Source: Oikopleura dioica (lineage: Eukaryota > Chordata > Appendicularia > Copelata > Oikopleuridae). From it: a stretch of 64,000 nucleotides of DNA. The notes beneath the pieces are model-generated. The model was not told the origin of the DNA and searched no databases. It saw only the letters and a list, made by a program, of their open reading frames with translations. Where the stretch lies: positions 14,330,501-14,394,500 of the forward strand of contig OU015568.1 of the NCBI GenBank assembly GCA_907165135.1, read 5' to 3'. This document shows positions 12,764-24,278 of the stretch, in pieces. Within the stretch, counting starts at the first letter, position 1. The number at the start of each line of letters is the position of its first letter. Both the position numbers and the translations under genes were made by a program.

Positions 12764-14528
12764 TCAATAATTGGCATTTGGCTGGGCTTCCATAGCTATT
12801 GTTTGCCTCCTTTCCATTTCAGAAGCTCTTTGACTTGCTCGGGCGATGGTATTTCTCGCTGTCGATCTTCTTGGACATTCGTCTTCGTTTGTCTTCATGA
12901 TTTCATCGACCAGCCTCGAGAAGAGATCCTCGTCGAGCTCCATCAACGAGCGAAGAATGTTGCAGACAAGATGAACTATCGATGAGTTCCAGTGGCCTTC
13001 TGCGGCGACAATAAGCTCTGGCAAGATTTGTGGCATGATTCGATTCAAATTGCTTTCGATCAATTCGATGATATACGGTTTGTTTAGGAAATATAGACTT
13101 CTTTCAGCAACCTGAAAATATGTTATTAAAATTTTTAATCCTACAAATCAAGGAATTTCTTTGGCAATAATTTATTTTTGATGATGTCAATGAATCTTTT
13201 TCCATGACGAAGTCAACTGAGCTAGGAATTATGGAACTAGCAAAGCTTTCAATCAAAGATCAGAGTTTGACATTCACTGAATTACCTGATAATGCGAGCT
13301 TGACATGCATTTCGACAAACATCTAAACAAGCTTGCGCAGCACATTTCGAACTCGTCTGGCTCAATACAGGATAGAATTTCTTCTATTTCGTCGAGCAGT
13401 TCGATTTCTACTTAAAAAATATGAACGGTAAAATTGAGAGACTTGCCTTTAGTTGCACTTTGAACAGGCCAAACTCGTATTATTCCGTCGACGATCGTAT
13501 TTGTTAGTGATGGTTCCTTCCGCATAAACTGAATCATTATAAATGAAAGGCCAGCTGAAAACGCCATGTATTTTCTTTCGTTGAGTTCGATATCCGCACA
13601 TTTACAAATTGAGCTTTCAAGAATAACGAACTCTTCCTTGAGCAATGAAGAGGCAGCAAAATTTTGACGAGAACAACTTTGTGTTCCGACTTGATTGGCG
13701 TGCTCAGTCCACTGATTATGCTCCCCTGAATCTGGAGTATCTGCGGGACCCCTCTATACGAGTCGTCTTCGTATATAAATTCCAAGAGTAAATTGTTCAT
13801 TTCTCGTCGGATAAATGTTCGTTGCGCGATGAAATTCGTGTAAAGCTGGTGGATAACTGTTTTTAGGCTTTCGCGGATTCGCTCGTCTGGATGGCTCATT
13901 TGCTGGAATAAATCTGATATAAGACTCTGGGTGATTATGTTCTTCATTTTCGACGCTTTGAAATGACGGTTGTTCAGGATCAGCGCGAATATGTTTAGGG
14001 CGAAGCCGATGTGCTCAAATTGTGGATCCTAGAAAGAAATAATAAACGAAAATGAAATGGAACGTACCTTAAACTCTTCTTCTGATAACTCATCGTCATA
14101 GTCTGGAATCGGCGGAACAATATTTTTATGCAGCATTGTGACAAAATCCTCTCGTATGGACTCGTTCATAATAAGTTGTGAAGATTTCGCCTGCTCGGCG
14201 AACTCGATGAAGGTTTGCGATTTATGTTCTCGGTATCGTCTCACCGTCTCGTCCTTGCTCGTGAATGAGTAGAATTCGGAGCAATACTTAATTTTTGCAC
14301 GGAATAAACTGATCTGCTCCATCGGGTGAACATGGCTAAATCGTTTGTTAATAGCAGAAAAGAATCCGAATCTTACGTTAATTTTGGAAGTCTTGCAAGT
14401 ATATCTGGCTCGAATTCTGTGCGTATTGGAGCATCAAGCACTGATATCTTCGTATTTCTAGCGACTGCCGAAACTCTTTGTTTTATTTGTTTCCCGGAAA
14501 AGCTCTCTCGTATCTTTTGCCAGCCCAT
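12764..14528 (-). CDS. PPP2R5: PP2A regulatory subunit B56 (B' family), divergent
   Basis: B56 subunits are HEAT-like solenoids that target protein phosphatase 2A to substrates. Exons 14528-14377, 14335-14068, 14028-13628, 13574-13447, 13407-13286 and 13111-12764 sum to 1419 bases (472 residues, normal for the family). Family landmarks are AQRTFIRREMNNL, LLPLH, MRKEPSLT, IEEILSCIEPDEF, VAERSLYFLN and GHWNSSIVHLVCN. The intron 13446-13408 starts GC (AAAG before GCAAGT) and ends AG. The intron 13627-13575 was chosen because it keeps phase and the family pattern; other placements exist there. Overall identity to vertebrate B56 looks low, so this may be a lineage-specific paralogue. Confidence 0.88.
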
Positions 14529-15267
14529 TTTGTGATTTTCTTTCGCTGAAACCGGATCTGCAGGTTATCTGACTGCGAAACCGTCGGTCAACAAAGGGGA
14601 CTTGAACATTCTAGAGACGATTACAGAAGAGACTTTCGAAATTGGAACGGGCGCCGAGCAAGAGTATCTGCAGATGTTCAAACGTCAGAGCAGCTCTGAT
14701 TCGGGACATTTACCGATAAATAAAATCCTCAACAAACAACCATCCATCTCTTAAACGAAGAGATTTGGGGTAAAGAAAGGCGTATGTTTTGGCCGATCTG
14801 TTGGCAAATGTCAAAATCTGCCAAGCCGCGTCGATAGCATGCCGAGCAATGGTCAATGTATACTTACTCGTTGGAATCATTTCCGGGCGAGCTAGCGCAT
14901 CTGAAGATAGGAGATGAAATTTTGATCGAAATCTGAAATTTGAACATGCAAGATTTGATCTCAAGAATAAATCGTGATTTAGTAGATCAAAACTTATTGA
15001 CTTCTTTCAGCATGAAAAATGCCTTCTGAAATCGTATATGCAAATATAACTTTCACAGTGACGTTCCGTCGGCCTGGCTTTACTTTGAACTCAATGTCAA
15101 TGAATGCATCTTTGATGTAGCCAAAACGCGTGCTGTTCCTTTATGTCCAGTATCATGTTCGCTCTTCTGAAAGAAAATTTTTCTTTCTATTTACCGCAGC
15201 TTTTGAACGCTATTTGTGTCCGCATCAGAAATGACAAGCAAAATCTGCTAGAAATCCGCTGATAGCT
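14529..15267. other. Intergenic, nothing recognised
   Basis: This lies upstream of the B56 gene. The minus-strand frame 14710-14964 shows no family resemblance. Confidence 0.4.
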
Positions 15268-16022
15268 TTAAGGGACCCGGGCGAGTAACGCGAAGTCCAA
15301 CTTCACGCGCTCGCCATTGATCTTTTAAAGAAGTTTTTCTGAAATTTCTTTTTGCTAAACATATCTTCATTCCCTCAGCTTTCACGTCCCATTTTCAGAT
15401 ATTTTATATCATAATTAGTTCTTGAGCTAGAGTAAATTAAAGAAGTCCAACTTCAAAAGGATTCAACTCCTGCAAACTTCATTTTATTTTCATGAAACCA
15501 GCACCATTGAAAAGCCCATTAAATTCTGAACAGATTCCACTTAATGCGCTAAGCTGAAACTGTACTTATTGCCCTTCACGCGCTGATAAACAAAAGAAGT
15601 TAGCGCTCGAAGCTCGGCAGGACGCTCCGATCGGGCTATTTTGAGTTATTTTGGGCTCCCGGGACATGATTCCCGCTGGGCGCGCGCTAAGTTATCTTGT
15701 TTTTCTAACCTTTATCGCAAATAAGTACAGTTTCAGCTTTGCGCATTAAGTGGAATCTGTTCAGAATTTAATGGGCTTTTCAATGGTGCTGGTTTCATGA
15801 AAATAAAATGAAGTTTGCAGGAGCTGAATCCTTTTGAAGTTGCGCTTCTTTTATTCATCCTAGCTCAAGAAATAATAATGATATAAAAAATCTGAAAATT
15901 GGAGGTGAAAGCTGAGGGAATGAAGATATGTTTAACAAAAAGAAATTTCAAAAAAGCTTTTCAAAAAGATTAATGGCGAGCGCGTGAAATTGGACTTCGC
16001 GTTACTCGCCCGGGTCCCTTAA
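15268..16022. mobile_element. TTAA-flanked palindromic element (piggyBac-like MITE)
   Basis: TTAA occurs at 15268-15271 and 16019-16022. The element between begins GGGACCCGGGCGAGTAACGC and ends with its reverse complement. Arms of about 310 bases (15268-15580 and 15716-16022) pair almost throughout. For example, a stretch around 15536-15574 is mirrored at 15720-15760. The loop of about 135 bases is GC-rich. There is no coding capacity. A TTAA target is the signature of piggyBac-type integration; assignment to that superfamily is inference. Confidence 0.82.
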
Positions 16023-16685
16023 GCTGAACACTGCATGTTTTACGTCTTATCGATGATAGGCTTAATTCCCTAAGAGCTTTACGACAGGTTTTGAACGCAT
16101 GTGAAACTTTAATGACAGTTTTGATGGCTGATAGGAGCAGCATCTGCGTTTTCTAGGAGTTTTCTTGTTTTGGACAACATTTCCAAAATAGAAATAAATC
16201 TTGAAATTGTAATAAAATACAAAATTTATTTAAAAATTTAGCTCAGATTTTCGATTTTCAGTCAGTATAGGAAAATCAAAGTGATCAGCATTTCGAGCTC
16301 TAGCTTGGACTTATCGGAACATGCAATATGAAATCAACAAGCAATCATTTTGTAGTCGATAGATTTATTGACAGTAGACTCTCTTGAGAAGAGATAGGCA
16401 AGTCAACGAACTGGGGGTCCACTTCCTGCTAGTTTTATTTTCTGTTGATATTTATGGAAGCTGCTGGTAACCAGCAGTAACGGGAAATCAAGTCGCAAGC
16501 AAGCTGGTGGCACTTTGAACAACTACGCCCGGGCGACCCCAAATTCATGATGTTTTGAAAGCGCAAGAGTTGAGAGTTCCCCGCGTAAAAAGTCTTTTTC
16601 TCACGTTCTTCAAACGTCATTTCTTTCATTGAAAAAACACAACTGAAGACATAGAAGAGATTTCCTTTTAGAGAGAAGGCGAAAG
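16023..16685. other. Intergenic, nothing recognised
   Basis: Upstream region of the CIMIP2 gene. The minus-strand frame 16435-16629 has no family resemblance. Confidence 0.4.
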
Positions 16686-18514
16686 ATGACAGTCGAAACT
16701 CTTATGGCTCCGGAGCCGCATTTCAAGCCAGGGTAATTTAAATTTTTACACAGCAAAGAATCGGAAGAATTAATCAAATATAGATACACTGGCTACCTGG
16801 AAAAGAGAAATTATTACATTGGCGGCTCGCTTGGCAAGAGATCCCATACATCTCTTGAATCCCGTAGAAAAGAAGTGAGTGACCGGAAGATGTTCTTGAG
16901 AATAGTAATTTTAGTCGCCGAAAATGGAGCTTTTTGTTCATGGCAGAGCAGTTTCAAATCCGAAAATGGACGACCGCAAAGCTCGATTATCCCGAATACG
17001 CCCCCAGCCGGATATACAGGTACACTTTGCTTTATTGACCTCTTCCTGTCATAAATCTCCAGTCAAAAAATTTTGACATCGATATTTATCATCAAACACA
17101 GCTATGTCCTTCTGAGCAGTTCCTGTTCGTCTGCATTATCTTGATAAGAAAGGATGTCCGCCCGGTTTTTTATTATTCGTTTTCTGATTTTTTCCTCGAA
17201 ATTGGATTTTTAGCGATCAAACTTTCAATTGTATTTGACACTTCTCACCCTCAGCTCTGATAAATACTGTAATCTGATTATTTCTTGACTGATTATTAAG
17301 GATATGTGCCGAAGAGTCATGGAAACGAAGGTATTGGTGAGCGATACGCTGTCCGTGCGCTCAACGGTTTTCGTAGTCAAGGACAAGTTCTATCCCGTGT
17401 TTTCTCCCCATTTTTCTCTCCTTATTTAATCAAATACAAGCTTCCTATGGGGAGTTTCCTGTGCCGCAGAATCTTCAGTTGGGTAACCACTATTCCTCGG
17501 CCAGTTTTACTTTTAACTTGCTTTTGAACTCTGCCGAAAGACACGCACAATAAGAGGACTGCCCACAAAATGACGAACATCCGAGCGGCCGAAATTCAAC
17601 AACTTCAGCAGGTAAGACTTTAAAAGGTCAAACAGGAGGACCGCGCCGGATATTGACAAGTCTTACTAAACATCTGATCGACATTTACTGTCAAATATCA
17701 AAATCGGTGATTGAAGGATCGCTTCCTCGAGAACGTCATTTGTTCAGGAAACTCTTACCATCATTCCTTTATTTAGCGACTGACAAATGAGCCGAATAAA
17801 ATATCAAGGTCAAGGTTAAAAAGTTTCCTTTAGGAATATTAAACAATCAATTACTGACCCTTATATTAACCACGGAAAGATCTTCTTCCGCCCATCCAAT
17901 GTCACATCCTCATCTAAATGCTCCTCAGCCACCTTCAAATCCTCCAAAAAGCTACTTTATGAACCAAGATAATCCCGAGCGATATCATAAATCTGGCTAT
18001 ACAGGATATCTGCCGAGATCACGAGATTTCTACGCCGCCGGTCTATCAACCGTCAGCACATCAGGTACAGTAGTTGAATAAATACTCAGCTGCTAAGTGT
18101 TTGGCCGAATCGCAGCTCCATAAATAGCTTCGGAAGTTGAGGAAATTGACTCTTAAATTGAGCTTATTGGATTTAAATGTCGATGATCTTGATTTTGTCT
18201 TTCAGCTCTTTCGCGAATGGACTCCGAACTACAGACAGGACGGTATTGTCCCTTCCCTCGACAAGGATTGAAACCACATGAGCGGCCACAAACTGACTCG
18301 CGTCTCACGCGAGGAATGGGAATGAAGCCAGGCTATACCGGTTATATTCCAGGTTAGAATCAAAGAATCTCTGTCGTATTCTGTCAAGATATGGATGATC
18401 CAACCAAGATCAAGAAAAATAACCCTTCACAAATAAATGCATTAAGGATCGCGATACGAGTTTGCAAAGACTTACGGTAAAATCACCTTCCACACGTTCA
18501 ACAAAGACCTCTAA
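16686..18514 (+). CDS. CIMIP2B: Ciliary microtubule inner protein 2 (FAM166 family)
   Basis: Members of this family bind inside the doublet microtubules of motile cilia. Nine exons (16686-16732, 16784-16878, 16915-17019, 17301-17372, 17541-17611, 17777-17808, 17880-18064, 18206-18352, 18447-18514) sum to 822 bases, 273 residues, about the length of human FAM166B. The diagnostic motif GYTGY occurs four times, near residues 16, 80, 180 and 248. It is followed by aromatic and basic residues, as in GYTGYLPRSRDFY and GYTGYIPGSRYEFAKTYGK. Exons 5 and 6 are short and were placed by phase, so they are less certain. In a larvacean it would act in ciliated epithelia or sperm. Confidence 0.82.
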
Positions 18515-18901
18515 TATCCGGGTTTTAATACTGTGTACAAATCTGCAGATTTTGTTTTTGGATCTTGTCTTTTATATTGTCTGGTCGCCCGTCGTTTTAT
18601 TTTTATTTCAATAAAATCAGAAAAGAAGCTCTTTTCTAGAACACGTGTTATTTCAAGCTGAGCAATAACAAATCCTTCTTACAGTAATCCTCGTTAACGT
18701 AAAAGTCTATATTTTAATACGATTCGATAGAAAACTCACTCAAAATCTACAGTAAAAACTCCTCAATAACCGCAAATAAAAACGAAGGTAAATTTTATAA
18801 AAAAGGTTTGCTTTATTAAATATATACAATATTTACAAGAAAATGCGCACACTTATGAATAATCTGAAGCTTTAACTGATCTTGATCGTTTCGTACAGTA
18901 T
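18515..18901. other. Convergent intergenic spacer
   Basis: Separates the 3' ends of the CIMIP2 gene (plus) and the coiled-coil membrane protein (minus). It is AT-rich with AATAAA-type signals on both strands (for example near 18610 and 18820). Confidence 0.5.
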
Positions 18902-19591
18902 TTAATGAGCCCGAATAGCGTCGCCAGAACTTCCCGAAGTGCGGAGAGAGTTAAACTTGTTAGTTGATTTTATCTCATCTTCCATGCCCAAGATGGTTTC
19001 CTTCAAGACGTTCTTTAGTGAGTTCAGTTGTTCTTTATGGCTAAATAAAGGGTGAATTTAAAGCGTGTTCTCAAGAACTTACTTGTCAGCTTCATGTTTG
19101 TATTCTTCCTGCTTTTTGAGCTGCTTTCTTTCGAAGTTCTTTCGGCAGATGACTTCGGAGTCGAGCTTCTTCTGAAGTCCCTTGACGCAATCAAGGAGGA
19201 GTTCAGATGATCGCTGGAGCATCTTTCGCTCTTTCTTCTCCTCTTTCAGTTTCTCCTCGAGCTCTGTAATTTTGACTTCTGAAAAGGAAGTTAAAATATT
19301 TGTAAAGTTACTGTTTTATTTACCTTTCTTTTTCGCCAAAGAATGCGTCCAAGACTGGTAAAGCATAGTAAGTACTGTAATTGCGACCATAAACAAGCTT
19401 GGAAGGAATGCAATGATTTGCTTAGCATAGATCACTGCGGTTCGCCTAAAATATGTAAATAATCGAAAAAGCAGAAACAAAGCTTACCCAGCAGTTACAG
19501 GGATCATAGTGACAAGAGCAGCAGTCGTCTTCAAAATCCAAAGATACACGACATTATTCTTCAGCTGAGACAATTGGACTGGATTGATCAT
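18902..19591 (-). CDS. Two-helix membrane protein with coiled-coil tail, unknown
   Basis: I do not recognise this gene. Exons 19591-19488, 19445-19324, 19278-19083 and 19040-18902 sum to 561 bases (186 residues) with GT-AG introns of 37-45 bases. Two hydrophobic segments lie at about residues 15-35 (YLWILKTTAALVTMIPV) and 42-64 (IIAFLPSLFMVAITVLTMLY). They are followed by about 100 residues of strongly charged heptad-like coiled coil starting VKITELEEKLKEEKKERK and a short polar tail. The layout recalls BAP31-like ER proteins, but I see no sequence signature of that family. Confidence 0.6.
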
Positions 19592-20138
19592 CTCGCGGAG
19601 GTGCAAATTTTAAACTGATTTGGTGTTTTCAAAACTTTTTCTGTTGGAGCAATGTTCTAGAGAATCTTCGCTATTTGTCGATTTTTCTTCGAAAACAAAG
19701 AAGAGAAATTCTGGGATGCAAACGAATTTTGTAGACAGTTGAAAGAGCGTGCTGTCCAGTATTTTGACATGGACAACTGCAAAACGTCGAAAATTGTTCG
19801 AGCCTTGTTTATATGCTTGAAAGTTTCAAGGTCTTCAGATTCTGCAAAGAAAATTAACATGCAAGCGCAGCTTTTTGACCTTCAATGACAGTAGTTTGGG
19901 AATCTCTGACGAAATTTCGGAGGCAAAGCAAATCTAGCTATCAAAAAATAGAATGCTGAGCGGCGTTTGAGTTAGGATTAAAATTGACAGGTTCTATCTC
20001 TCTAGGACCATAACTGCTGCCAAGAATAATGCTACCATTGTGAGTTACTGTCAAATTTTGTCATAACAATGATTCTGATTGAGGGAGAAAATTTCTGTTC
20101 TTCAGATTCATATATTTACAGTTCTTTTTGTACAGTTA
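19592..20138. other. Intergenic, possible small exon
   Basis: A 67-codon minus-strand frame (19860-19657) lies here but starts from no convincing context and has no family resemblance. Confidence 0.3.
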
Positions 20139-20756
20139 CTAGCAGGCGTTGAGAAAATGTATAATGAATCCAACGATAACGCCAGCGTAAATATTATTCA
20201 CCAGCATCACTAGAATTAAATAAGTAAAAACGCGAAAGCAAACGAAATCCTTACATAAAATCTGGACAATGTAGAAGGTTTGAAGACGCTCCTCGCTTGA
20301 TTTTACTTGATTTTCCGGACTGATTGGTTTTGATTTTTCCAAATCATTTTCTTGGATTTCGATCCTCACTGTGCATATTCTGCAAACAGTTTTGAGAATA
20401 ATGAGAGTTGAAACACCAATGGCTAGGAAGTTTGATGAAAACGGGCGAAGATAGAAACGAGGTGTACCTATTGAAGATAGGCCGATGCAAGCATCAAGGA
20501 CTTTTAAATTCGGATCTTCTTTTGAATAGATGTTCATGAGAAGCGCTGCGGATGTGAAGTTGAGGACGAAAAGAAACCAGAGAAAGTAGTAATCACCAGA
20601 CAAGCTTCTATGCGTAACACTGCTTCCGTAGTACGAAGAAACTCCCATTATGACGACATTGTAGCTGATCCAAAAGCAGGCAGTGATGAAGGCAACATGA
20701 ATGTCGTAGTCTTGGCAGAAGTTGAAAGAGCTGTATGCGGGTAGAATGTCTTGCAT
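20139..20756 (-). CDS. Multi-pass membrane protein, unknown
   Basis: A single open frame of 205 codons starts at ATG 20756. It shows about five hydrophobic segments, including VAFITACFWISYNVVIMGV, YYFLWFLFVLNFTSAALLM, FLAIGVSTLIILKTVC and MLVNNIYAGVIVGFIIHFL. A 45-base GT-AG intron (20254-20210) lies within the frame and, being a multiple of three, can be spliced or read through. Removing it deletes 15 residues before the last helix. The frame length, hydrophobic pattern and intron-like signals support a real gene. I do not recognise the family. Confidence 0.6.
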   Translation of the reverse strand: MQDILPAYSSFNFCQDYDIHVAFITACFWISYNVVIMGVSSYYGSSVTHRSLSGDYYFLWFLFVLNFTSAALLMNIYSKEDPNLKVLDACIGLSSIGTPRFYLRPFSSNFLAIGVSTLIILKTVCRICTVRIEIQENDLEKSKPISPENQVKSSEERLQTFYIVQILCKDFVCFRVFTYLILVMLVNNIYAGVIVGFIIHFLNAC

Positions 20757-21162
20757 CTCTTAGTTTTTTGATACTGGTAATGAGGTGCTTTTCTCAGCAT
20801 GTATTTTATAAAGAGCGGCTAATTTCATGCTGTATTTGCAGAACATTAAATAGAAGCGATTTCCTATACTTTTCCTTTGCGATTTCAAATGCATCAGAAG
20901 AGTCTCTAACCGCTGCAAGAAAACAAGAATACTTAGTCATTTCTTATATCATAGAAACTTTACGTACAGCATGCAGCCTACTGCATTTGATTATAGCGTG
21001 CTTGTTTCGATGAGTCAATAAGAAGCCTAGGGGCGTCATCTTTTCAAAAAAGCTTTTCAAATTCGGAGCAAAATTAATTTTGCTTGGTTCTATTGTCCAC
21101 GACCATAAAAATTTTGAAGAAGCACACCAAGTCTTTTTAACAAGAAAAATACGAAAACTCAA
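20757..21162. other. Divergent intergenic spacer
   Basis: Lies between a minus-strand membrane protein gene and the plus-strand lipase. No distinct promoter motif was identified. Confidence 0.4.
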
Positions 21163-22925
21163 ATGGAGAACGGAAGATTCAAGAGTAAATTTGGCTACGA
21201 ACTAGAAACTTACAAATGGAAGCCCGAAGGAACGCCAAAAGTATGTTTATTGAGAATTTACGTGTTTAAAAATATTCAGTTCGTTTTCTACCTCTGTCAT
21301 GGCTATGGCGAATGGGCTGGAAACCACGGTTATACGCGGGAATTTCTGCCTAAGCTTCTTGAACTTGGCGCCGTTGTCTTCAGTCATGATCACTATGCTC
21401 ACGGAAAATCTGGTCCTTTTGAAAGAACCCACCGCGATCGATGTCAAATTAAGGATATACCCGATAAAATTGAACTTTCATAGCGCCTAAATACGAGGTC
21501 GGATCATTTTTATTTCAAAAGCAATCCTACTTAAAATTGTGCTTTAAATTAAATTCTGGTACTTTTTTAGAAATTTTCATAAGAATTTTCCTCTCTCGAG
21601 CGATTTGAAAACGAACTCTCTCGATTTCTCGAAATTTTTCCACTAAATCGCTAAAACTGAACCGTATTCTGTATTGCAATGATGCTAAGCTACAAAATTG
21701 ATGGGATCAAATTCTTAAACTCGATCGAATTTTTCATTCTAGTGTTCTCTTCTTTTCTACCCTTGTTTTCTTCTCTACGCGTTTTTTCGCGTGCTACCAA
21801 TCAGAGCGGTGCGCTCAACCACGCACTTTCTCTCGGAAAAGAGGACTCGAGTGAGCGAGCTCCCAGCGCGCCGCTTTGTAGAGCTTTCACGCGCTGAGTA
21901 GCCCTCAATGAAATGGCTCTAGAATCGGTTTCCTTCGGAATTAACGAAAAGTAAACCATCAAAATTGTAGATAAAGGTCTAAAGAACTTATCTATCGAAA
22001 AATCTCGACCGATTTAGTCCAAAAATTTCGAGTAATCGAGAGAGTAAGATTTGAAATCGCTCTAAAGAGAAAAATTCAAATGAGAAAATATAAATAAGTA
22101 CCAAATATGAGTTCTACGTGCATTTTAACGTAGAATTGCTTTTGAAATATAAATGATCCTACGTCGCATTTCGACGCTATGAAAGTTCAATTTTATCGGG
22201 TATATCCTTAAGAGTTTCGATGAAACTGCGAGCGATCTCTGCGCTAGAATCAAAATCGCAAGAGAAGAATACCCAGCCCTTCCATGTCTTCTGCTCGGTT
22301 GTTCTATGGGCGGCTTGATAAGTTTTGTAGCAGTGATGAACGAAAAACCAGATATTGATGGGCTCATGCTTTTAGCTCCAGCAATCCAGGTAAAATCTAA
22401 AAAAAAATTTTGCTTACGATTCAACGTAGATTGACAAAAAATCAGCACCAGCTTGGCTTCGAGCTCTTGGTCGAGTTATTGGTTTCATTTACCCGAGCAT
22501 GAAGAGCCCTCTTCCATTGGATCTCGATTTGATTACCAGAAATAAGGTTAGACTTTTTTTTGTGCATAAATGCCAATGTTTACAAGGAACACGCTGAGTG
22601 GATAAAAAAAGATATCGAAGAATACGGAGACAATGGAGGCTACGACTGCGGATTCGCTCTTCGAATGCTCAAAGCCCAAGAAAAGATTCAAGCTTGGATT
22701 GAAGCGAGAAATTTCCCAAAAGAACTTCCAGTTGTTCTTTTTACCGGAACGAAGGACGAAATTTGCACACCTGAAGGGTGTTACTTCGCTGAGAAGAACA
22801 TCGAAGGTTCGAAATTATATACCTACGAAGGTGCAGCTCATGCACTTACAAACGAACTCCCGGAAACGGCTGAAAAGTTTTATGAAGACTTGTCTTCCTG
22901 GATTACTTCTGTGATTTCTAAATAA
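21163..22925 (+). CDS. MGLL: Monoacylglycerol lipase, coding sequence interrupted by a TTAA element
   Basis: Serine hydrolase that releases glycerol and a fatty acid from monoacylglycerols (in vertebrates including 2-arachidonoylglycerol). Exons 21163-21240, 21280-21453, 22213-22389, 22430-22546 and 22587-22925 sum to 885 bases, 294 residues, close to the usual 303. The oxyanion motif is CHGYGEW, the nucleophile is in GCSMGG (Ser about 115), Asp is in GTKDEIC (about 239) and His in GAAHAL (about 267), so the triad is complete. Between 21453 and 22213 lies a 759-base inverted-repeat element. Reading across it requires either splicing at AAG|GA...TTAAG|AG or excision. Both give the same joined frame. 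Confidence 0.88.
21449..22211. mobile_element. TTAA-flanked MITE inside MGLL
   Basis: TTAA at 21449-21452 and 22208-22211 bounds terminal inverted repeats beginning GGATATACCCGATAAAATTG. These remain recognisable for about 120 bases (21449-21570 against 22090-22211), with identity falling inward. A second inner pair of CTCTCTCGA-type repeats lies near 21590-21650 and 22030-22080. Its length (763 bases) and TTAAGG...CCTTAA ends resemble the element at 15268-16022, but the inner repeats differ. There is no coding capacity. Confidence 0.82.
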
Positions 22926-23036
22926 AGTCTTATTGGCAATGCACTGTGAGAAATTAGCTGATCTTCTTCTGTCCCATAATTCTAGAATAACAAACGGGTT
23001 GATGCCTTACGATTATTTAAATAAACAGTTGTAAAA

Positions 23037-23947
23037 ATGTCGTACGGATCAAATGTTCCAAGTTATTGTTTTCCAGCTCAATCAACTCCATATCCTCAAG
23101 CGTCCCAATTTCCTCTAACGAACCAAGCTCCATATCCACCATCACCTCGTCAATCGCAAACTTCGCCTCTGCCATCTCCAGTCGCAGTTACTGTAGATCA
23201 GCAGATTATCCCGGGTCCCGTTAATAATACGCCCAAGAGACGGTGTTCCCAACAGATGATCTATCGAAAAGTTATAGTGAACTGATATAACAAATTCATA
23301 TTGAACACTGTTTGAAGGCGGTAATAAATAAATTATTTATTATAGAGAAGAAAAAGAAAATAATAGATTGAAAGGATTGATCGTCTTTATCGTGATTATC
23401 CTTGTCCTTTACATAGCACTGGATCCAAAGTCAATGATGGCAACTGACAAAGCTTGGTGTGGCACGACAACGGAAGAAAATCAAGCCCCGCTTGACGAAT
23501 TGGTACTTCTTCCAGGAGGTAACGATGTTACTTTCTTTGGCGGCAGATATTATGCTGAGTTCAACCCCCAAGTGTCGAACGAGCTTGAATGTTCAATTGA
23601 TGTGATGTTTCGTACTCATGGTCAAATTACAGGAATAGATCAAGCTGTTTTTACTATACCTTCGATAAATCCAAACAAAAACATAATTTGATCGTGTAAA
23701 AAGTCAAGGGAAGTGTAGACTTTGCAGGATACGATTGCGAGGAAGTTTATGCGAAAATTCAAGGTTCAATTTATCTTTTATCGATCTTTATTATCCCATT
23801 AAACTTTCAGGACAAAAAATTTGCGGGCAACAAGAAATAAACCGCGGGTTTTACGACCAGAATATCGAGATTGTCTTCGTTGGTAATGTCTCTGATAACG
23901 ATGCTTCGACTATTGGAATTTTCGACCTCATTATCAGCAACCCATAA
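23037..23947 (+). CDS. Proline-rich single-pass membrane protein, unknown
   Basis: I do not recognise this gene. From ATG 23037 the first exon encodes a Pro/Ser/Gln-rich cytoplasmic-like region (PYPPSPRQ, PLPSPVAV). A GT donor after AGACG at 23240 joins in phase to an acceptor at 23345. The next exon has a charged stretch and one strong membrane helix, GLIVFIVIILVLYIAL (about 23374-23421). It is followed by an outer domain with conserved-looking cysteines (KAWCG, LECSID, YDCEE, QKICGQ). Further introns near 23690 and 23770 are needed to reach the stop at 23947; the first of these has no clear GT donor. The topology fits a type II protein. Confidence 0.55.
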
Positions 23948-24278
23948 CTGATGGACTATAACTGTTTTTCTTAACGTTCTCAATAAATAAACTAATTATT
24001 CGTTAATCAATAAAGATTCCGTAGTTTTTAATTTCAGAATCTTAGACGATAAAATAGAAATTTCTTCAGCGTTAAATATTCCATAAATATGACGTCAGTA
24101 AAAGAACGTCGATCATTCAGAATGATGATTCATTCTTCTGAGAACAGAATTCCAGGTCAGACTTTCCTCTGAGTCCTACGCAGTAAATTTTAATTACCGA
24201 ACAAATGATCCGCGCCGTATATAATCGTATGTCTTTCTCTATTTGAAACACAGAAAAAGCTCACTAAAACCGACGAAA

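Noticed and set aside
13560-13650. Frameshift or pseudogene reading of B56
   Set aside because: Although two frames are open across this stretch, a canonical 53-base GT-AG intron (13627-13575) restores phase and the complete gene sums to whole codons.
20735-21013. 92-codon plus-strand frame
   Set aside because: Overlaps the start of the minus-strand membrane protein and the spacer; Cys/Leu-rich without support.
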